Origin: Bacteroidota bacterium
GTDB lineage: Bacteria > Bacteroidota > Bacteroidia > Chitinophagales > Chitinophagaceae
Direction of reading: 5' to 3'
DNA: 17,450 bases
Assembly: GCA_023391015.1 (NCBI GenBank)
Contig: JAEWBT010000114.1
Coordinates: 1 to 17,450, forward strand
The translations under genes were made by a program, and so were the position numbers. Under the pieces are notes generated by a model. The model ran no database searches. It was given only the letters and a program-made list of their open reading frames with translations, and was not told the origin of the DNA. Positions 13,521 through 17,450 of this stretch are shown here, one piece after another. The stretch's first letter is position 1, and the number at the start of each line of letters is the position of its first letter.

Positions 13521-14235
13521 ACCCGCAAAAGCCATCGGGCGTACATGCCGGGCCGCCTTCCACTTCCAGCTTTGTCTCCGGATTCTGGGCACGCCATTCT
13601 TCAAAAGCCTTCTCCAACGATTGGGAAAACACCTCCACCGGCTGCGCCCCGGAAACGCCGTATTTACGATCCAGCACAAAAAACGGTACGCCGGAAATGC
13701 CCAGCTGCCGGGCTTCTTCAACGTCTCTGGCCACTGCCTGCGCAAATCGGTCATCGGTGAAAGCCGCCTTTGCTTCCGCCTCGCTGAGGCCGGCTTGCTC
13801 GCCCAGTTCGATAAGCGTTTCAAGGTCGCCGATGTCTTTCCCATCCGTAAAAAACGCCTTAAAAAGGGTTTCTTCCATTGCATCGCCCAGCCCTTTTGCC
13901 TGCGCTGCCTGAATCAGTCGGTGTGCCCGGATCGTGGAAGTGGCTACGGCTTTTTCGAGGTGGAAATCCAGCCCGGCAGCGCGGGCCATGTCGGTAACGT
14001 GCTGAAACATACCGGCCACCTGTTCGGGCGAAAACCCTTTGCGCTGGGCTAAAGCTTCGGCATACGAAAGCGGCGGTCCTTCCCGCTGCTCGGGCGTTTC
14101 GGGGGCCAGCAAAAAACTTTTCCAGATGATTTGGAGATCGGTTGTATGCTGAAATTGACGGAGCGCATCTTCAAAATGGCGCTTGCCGATATAACAAAAC
14201 GGACATACTACATCGCTCCAGATTTCAATTCTCAT
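13519..14235 (-). CDS. DsbA family oxidoreductase, FrnE type
   Basis: The 238-residue protein has the FrnE/2-hydroxychromene isomerase-like DsbA fold. It shows MRIEIWSDVVCPFCYIGKRH with redox motif CPFC (Cys11-Cys14) on a thioredoxin strand, an all-helical insert with FSPEQVAGMFQHVTDMARAAGLDF and RAHRLIQAAQAKG, and the cis-proline stretch ISGVPFFVLDRKYGVSGAQP (cis-Pro at 184). There is no signal peptide, so it should act in the cytoplasm. The C-terminal end ACTPDGFCG adds two cysteines (231 and 237). In Deinococcus FrnE a second C-terminal cysteine pair takes part in disulfide exchange, and the same may hold here. The start ATG at 14235 fits the family. Its 3' end lies in a nested palindrome. 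Confidence 0.9.
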   Translation of the reverse strand: MRIEIWSDVVCPFCYIGKRHFEDALRQFQHTTDLQIIWKSFLLAPETPEQREGPPLSYAEALAQRKGFSPEQVAGMFQHVTDMARAAGLDFHLEKAVATSTIRAHRLIQAAQAKGLGDAMEETLFKAFFTDGKDIGDLETLIELGEQAGLSEAEAKAAFTDDRFAQAVARDVEEARQLGISGVPFFVLDRKYGVSGAQPVEVFSQSLEKAFEEWRAQNPETKLEVEGGPACTPDGFCG

Positions 14236-14945
14236 GTTGGGTTGTGTTTTTGAAGAGTTGTTGTAGACACATGCTCGCTATAAAAACAGGCCTTTGGAAA
14301 AAAGTTCAACCTGCCTTTCCTGTCAGGCGGTGCCGGTACTGTCTATTTAGAATTCCGGTAAGGCTAAAGGTAACAGGCGCTTTAAAAACACATGAAAGAC
14401 ATGGAATAGAGCATTGATTTTGTGTTGGCACTGTTTTTACACTATCTTTATACAGCTTTCCTGCGGCTGTTCGAGCAATTGAAAGACCGCCCTACATACC
14501 GGAAATGCTTTTGCACTTGCCCACTTAAACTGCTTTGGTTTATGGGTTTGCTTTCCTTTTTATCCTTAAACAAGTTTGGCTTGGTATCCTAACCGGTTTT
14601 GCTGGTTAGCGTTGCCGTACCTGGATTTAAATCCTGTTTTGCCCGCGTTTATCGCAGGTGCACTTGCGTTTCCCGAACTGCTTTATGACAGTTTGGCTTT
14701 TGGGCTTTTGTCCGCAGGAAAGGTTTGGATGTATTCATTTTTTAAAACCCTTTTCTGCCATGGAAAAACACCTTTCCTGCCCTCCCCGATCTCCGACAGT
14801 ACGATCCATTGCGCATCAACAGACCCGGCCTGAGGGCAGCACGTTTTACTGTTATTTTCCCGTTCGGTGCCCTGCCCAATAGCTGTAAGTGTTTTTTAGG
14901 AAATCTTATTTTGAACTTTTCCGGAACCCTCCAATCCAAACAAGT
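14236..14945. other. Gene-poor stretch of about 0.7 kb
   Basis: Between the divergent frnE-like gene (minus) and the response regulator (plus) I see no credible gene. Open frames of 65-91 codons overlap in different frames and look like noise, rich in Phe, Leu and Cys. The stretch resembles that at 3531-5442 in base use. It contains one TTCCGGAA (14919-14926) just before the regulator and a weak hairpin CTAACC/GGTTAG near 14588-14608. It must also hold the promoters of both flanking genes, but no clear TAnnTTTG box was found. Confidence 0.55.
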
Positions 14946-15323
14946 ATGAAAGCAAAACGCATTCTTTTTGTAGATGACGACCCTGCTATTCAGGATGCGG
15001 TCCGGATTATGTTGGAGCGGGTAGGTTATGATGTAACTGTTCTGGACACGGGTAACTCGCTGCTGGAAGAAGGCTGTATTTATCCCGATCTTTTTATTCT
15101 GGATAAGCAGCTGCCGGGTGTTGATGGATTGGATATTTGCCGGTACTTAAAATCCCGGAATGAAACCAAGCATCTTCCGGTATTGATTTTATCCGCCAGC
15201 CCTCAAATTGCCCGGCAGGCAGCGGATGCCTGCGCTGACGCGCTTTTGGAAAAACCCTTTAAGATGCAGGAGTTGCGGAAAACAGTGAAAAATCTGATCC
15301 GGGAAACCGCACTGTCTGATTGA
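14946..15323 (+). CDS. Single-domain response regulator (CheY-like receiver)
   Basis: From the ATG at 14946 the product has 125 residues and is a receiver domain with no output domain. The acidic pocket is DDD (10-12) in ILFVDDDPAIQ, the phospho-acceptor is Asp53 in LFILDKQLPG, the switch Ser is Ser83 in VLILSAS, and the conserved Lys is Lys103 in LLEKPFK. It should be phosphorylated by a histidine kinase encoded elsewhere and signal by protein contact or act in a phosphorelay. An in-frame start at 14889 is rejected because it adds residues unrelated to the family. No kinase gene is adjacent. Confidence 0.93.
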   Translation: MKAKRILFVDDDPAIQDAVRIMLERVGYDVTVLDTGNSLLEEGCIYPDLFILDKQLPGVDGLDICRYLKSRNETKHLPVLILSASPQIARQAADACADALLEKPFKMQELRKTVKNLIRETALSD

Positions 15324-15512
15324 TGCTTTAAGATATGAGGGCGATAAGGAGCATTAAAGGCCAGGCGTTGCCAAAAGATATTTTTAGCGCCCTTGATGGT
15401 TGTGTAGATACAAAGGGATATTGCGAGCACTCGTTAGTGCACATTCATGCTTCCAAAATTGCTGCACTGCGAGAGTGGTTTTCCGGAATAGAAAATGGCT
15501 TTGAACCCACTT

Positions 15513-15713
15513 CTATCGCAGCCGTTTCCGGTCTTCATCGTTGGCGTGCATCCGGTTCCAAATCCGGAAATAATACTCCCTTGTGATACCATTGCCGGGC
15601 AGTGCCTGGGTGATATACTGATTGCTTTGGTAGATGTTGAGCCAGATCAGAAAGCCGCCCACAGTTGTCAGCAGCACTTTTACCGGCCACCGCTGCCGCA
15701 GGATTAATTGCAC
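15513..15713 (-). CDS. Possible small membrane protein of unknown function
   Basis: The frame encodes 66 residues from a GTG at 15713. It has one likely membrane helix (VKVLLTTVGGFLIWLNIY, residues 11-28) after a basic N-terminus (RQRWPVK), then a hydrophilic tail ending in a run of charged residues (HANDEDRKRLR). Codon choice (CTG, GGC, ACC, CGG) resembles that of the genes around it, and no competing frame is convincing. No family is recognised. It diverges from mltG with about 90 bases between starts. It could still be chance. Confidence 0.45.
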   Translation of the reverse strand: MQLILRQRWPVKVLLTTVGGFLIWLNIYQSNQYITQALPGNGITREYYFRIWNRMHANDEDRKRLR

Positions 15714-15806
15714 CTAAACTGCTATAAGCTAATTATCCCGGGAAAGAAGTCCGATCACATCCTCCTTTCCGGCAGCAATCCTCAGCCTAACTTGCAGCTC
15801 AATACG

Positions 15807-16829
15807 ATGTACAGATTTGTGCAAAAAAAGACCTTTTTTTTGGGATTGCTCTTGTCTTTAGGACTCGGCAGCTGCGGCTATTTTGATCGTTCCAAGGAAA
15901 ACGCACCCGCTGATTTCAAGCTTTTCGTGCCCACCGGCGCGACCGTTCAAACCGTGCTGGATTCCCTGCGGCCGCATGTAAAAGAACTAAAAACTTTTGA
16001 AAGCGCAGCAGCGAGCTTAGAGCTCAAGCGCGTTCACCCCGGCCGGTACACCATTGCCAAAGGCGCTACCAACAAGCAAATCGTCCGGATGCTGCAATTC
16101 GGCGAGCAGGATGAAATTCAAATCACGGTGGGTAACTACAACAGCGTTTTTGAACTGGCTTCCAAACTGGATCCCTTGCTGGAAGCGTCGGCACCGGCCC
16201 TGATAAAAGCGGTTGGCAATCGCAAGGAAGCCCGCGGACTGGATACGCTGCAATGGATTTATTTTCTTTCCCCCAACACCTATCGCTTTCACTGGACGCA
16301 AACGCCGGGTGAAATCATAGCCAAAATCGTTGCGCCTTATGAAAAGTACTGGACAGAGGAAAAGCGCCAGCAGCTTCAGAAAAGTGGCCTGACGGAGCTT
16401 CAAGCCGTCACGCTGGCTTCTATCGTGCAACTGGAATCGTACCGGAAAGACGAGCAGCCGCGCGTCGCCGGACTGTATCACAACCGGTTGAAACTGGGTA
16501 TGAAACTGGACGCGGACCCTACGGTCATCTTCGCTAAAAAACAACAACAAAACGCGTGGACCACCAAGATCGAAAGGGTGTATTTTAAAGACCTGCGCAT
16601 TCCTTCGCCTTATAACACATACATAAATAAAGGTTTGCCGCCCGGCCCTATTTGCATGCCCAATCCCTCGGCGATTGATGCAGTGCTTTTTCCGGAAAAA
16701 ACCGATTTTGTGTACTTCGTGGCCGACCCGTCGCGGCCCGGTTATCACCTCTACGCCAAAACGCTGGCCGAGCAGGAGAAAAATGCCAAAGTGTACCGCG
16801 ATTGGGTAGAGAAAAATGGCATCCGGTAG
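15807..16829 (+). CDS. mltG: MltG endolytic transglycosylase (YceG-like), possible lipoprotein
   Basis: From the ATG at 15807 the product has 340 residues. A leader MYRFVQKKTFFLGLLLSLGLGSC suggests a lipobox (LGSC, Cys23) where most family members have only a membrane helix. A LysM-like segment (about residues 38-100; FVPTGATVQTVLDSL, HPGRYTIAKGATNKQIVRML) precedes the YceG domain: FLSPNTYRFHWTQTP, LASIVQLES with the likely catalytic Glu210, RVAGLYHNRLKLGMKLDADPTV, YNTYINKGLPPGPICMPNPSAIDAVLFP and YFVADPSRPGYHLYAKTLAEQEKN. MltG cuts nascent glycan strands during peptidoglycan synthesis and so sets their length. An in-frame start at 15708 would put 33 unrelated residues before the signal and is rejected. 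Four palindromes follow its stop. Confidence 0.92.
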   Translation: MYRFVQKKTFFLGLLLSLGLGSCGYFDRSKENAPADFKLFVPTGATVQTVLDSLRPHVKELKTFESAAASLELKRVHPGRYTIAKGATNKQIVRMLQFGEQDEIQITVGNYNSVFELASKLDPLLEASAPALIKAVGNRKEARGLDTLQWIYFLSPNTYRFHWTQTPGEIIAKIVAPYEKYWTEEKRQQLQKSGLTELQAVTLASIVQLESYRKDEQPRVAGLYHNRLKLGMKLDADPTVIFAKKQQQNAWTTKIERVYFKDLRIPSPYNTYINKGLPPGPICMPNPSAIDAVLFPEKTDFVYFVADPSRPGYHLYAKTLAEQEKNAKVYRDWVEKNGIR

Positions 16830-16839
16830 CGGGGTGCGC

Positions 16840-16952
16840 GACTTGACAAGTCTTCGTACGCTTTGTAGATCGACTTGTCAAGTCTGAAAAAAGCAAGCCC
16901 TACCTTAGACTTGACAAGTCATCCTGCATAATCTCCAGGGACTTGTCAAGTC
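16840..16952. repeat. Four regularly spaced copies of the palindrome GACTTGwCAAGTC
   Basis: Copies are at 16840-16852, 16872-16884, 16908-16920 and 16940-16952. The central base alternates A, T, A, T, so copies 1 and 2, and 3 and 4, are exact reverse complements and could form two 13-bp hairpins with 19-base loops. Start-to-start distances are 32, 36 and 32 bases, close to three turns of DNA. The set fills the spacer between mltG and the start of the oxidase gene at 16963. It could be an operator array, a pair of terminator hairpins, or REP-type repeats. Confidence 0.85.
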
Positions 16953-16962
16953 ATAAATACCT

Positions 16963-17450
16963 ATGCGATCTCAACAGCTTTCCAAACGCGATTTCCTCAA
17001 ACTGCTCGGCGGCCTCAGCCTCGGCTTTCTGCCCCTGGCGGGCTGCTTTAACGAGCGCAAGGGGGAAAATGGGGCTTCGGAAGAAGAAATTTCCCCAAAT
17101 GAAACGGTGGAAGTAATCCAAAATCAGCCCTTGCAGGTTTCGGAAAGCGATGTGATTGTGCTGCAACGCGACGATGCCCGCTATGCGCAATACAACATCT
17201 CCTACAACAAGCGGATTGCCCTGCTGCCGAAGTACATCGCCGTGTGCTTTACGGTGGCCGGCGTGCAACACGCGCTTCAACTGGCGCAAAAAGAAGACCT
17301 GCCGGTGAGCGTCAAAAGCGGTGGACATTCGTTTGAAGGTTTTTCGTCCAACAATGGCGGACTGGTGGTGAACGTCTCGCAGATGAAAGCCGTGAGCATG
17401 AACGACGACGGCACGGTGAGCGTGGGCCCCGGACTGCTGCTGAAGGAACT
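16963..17450 (+). CDS. FAD-linked oxidase (berberine-bridge-enzyme type), Tat lipoprotein, N-terminal part
   Basis: The frame is open to the window end, giving 162 residues of an unfinished gene. The N-terminus MRSQQLSKRDFLKLLGG carries a Tat-like KR motif (SKRDFLK, residues 7-13) and a hydrophobic stretch ending in a good lipobox LAGC (Cys28). Export by Tat as a folded, FAD-loaded lipoprotein is therefore likely. The PCMH-type FAD domain starts near residue 70: YNKRIALLPKYIAVC, then LPVSVKSGGHSFEGFSS, where GGHS (120-123) has the His that carries covalent FAD in berberine-bridge-type oxidases, and GGLVVNVSQMKAV. Such enzymes oxidise alcohols, sugars or other small molecules with oxygen or an electron carrier; the substrate is unknown here. 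ATG 16963 is ten bases after the last of four palindromes. Confidence 0.87.
   Translation, partial: MRSQQLSKRDFLKLLGGLSLGFLPLAGCFNERKGENGASEEEISPNETVEVIQNQPLQVSESDVIVLQRDDARYAQYNISYNKRIALLPKYIAVCFTVAGVQHALQLAQKEDLPVSVKSGGHSFEGFSSNNGGLVVNVSQMKAVSMNDDGTVSVGPGLLLKE

Noticed and set aside
15335..15586. 83-codon plus frame after the response regulator
   Set aside because: It has no recognised domain, and it overlaps the better minus-strand small membrane protein frame at its end.

Overview
The window looks like a chromosomal segment of a Bacteroidota bacterium, plausibly of the Saprospiria/Chitinophagia type, although the sequence does not fix the genus. Supporting signs are the lack of Shine-Dalgarno motifs before most starts, promoter-like TAnnTTTG boxes (the Bacteroidota -7 element), several lipoproteins with short signal peptides and loose lipoboxes, a fused SpmA-SpmB protein, and housekeeping proteins (MnmG, TypA, UvrB, MltG) of Bacteroidota flavour. 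No plasmid, phage, transposase, rRNA, tRNA or CRISPR array is seen.

Layout. 1-1484: a tight plus-strand group, mnmG (cut by the window edge), recX and apaG. 1651-3459: typA/bipA with its own promoter and a strong terminator. 3531-5442: almost 2 kb without a credible gene, containing hairpins, a minus-strand promoter-like box and two parS-like half sites. 5443-9796: a YiiX-like permuted papain-fold lipoprotein, a DUF4878-like lipoprotein, a fused SpmA/SpmB membrane protein, a palindrome-bearing 42-bp tandem repeat array, and a zinc-dependent formaldehyde/alcohol dehydrogenase. 9817-9924: an inverted-repeat interspersed element. 9976-10428: an LEA14-like lipoprotein. 10688-14235 on the minus strand: a cytochrome c lipoprotein, uvrB, and an FrnE-type DsbA-family protein. 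14236-14945: a second gene-poor stretch. 14946-15323: a single-domain response regulator. 15513-15713 (minus): a probable small membrane protein. 15807-16829: MltG-type lytic transglycosylase. 16963-end: the 5' part of a Tat-exported FAD-linked oxidase preceded by four copies of a 13-bp palindrome.

Functionally this is ordinary housekeeping (tRNA modification, recombination control, ribosome assembly, nucleotide excision repair, peptidoglycan synthesis) mixed with envelope lipoproteins and redox enzymes. I see no defence island or biosynthetic cluster. The unusual content is in the non-coding DNA: the palindrome TTCCGGAA occurs 22 times by my reading (about 0.3 expected from random 8-mers), is about four times denser outside genes than inside, and is built into a terminator and into larger palindromes. 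At least five other perfect or near-perfect palindromic elements lie in gene spacers. This resembles a genome-wide highly iterated palindrome and REP-like repeat system, and it is the best candidate here for something undescribed.
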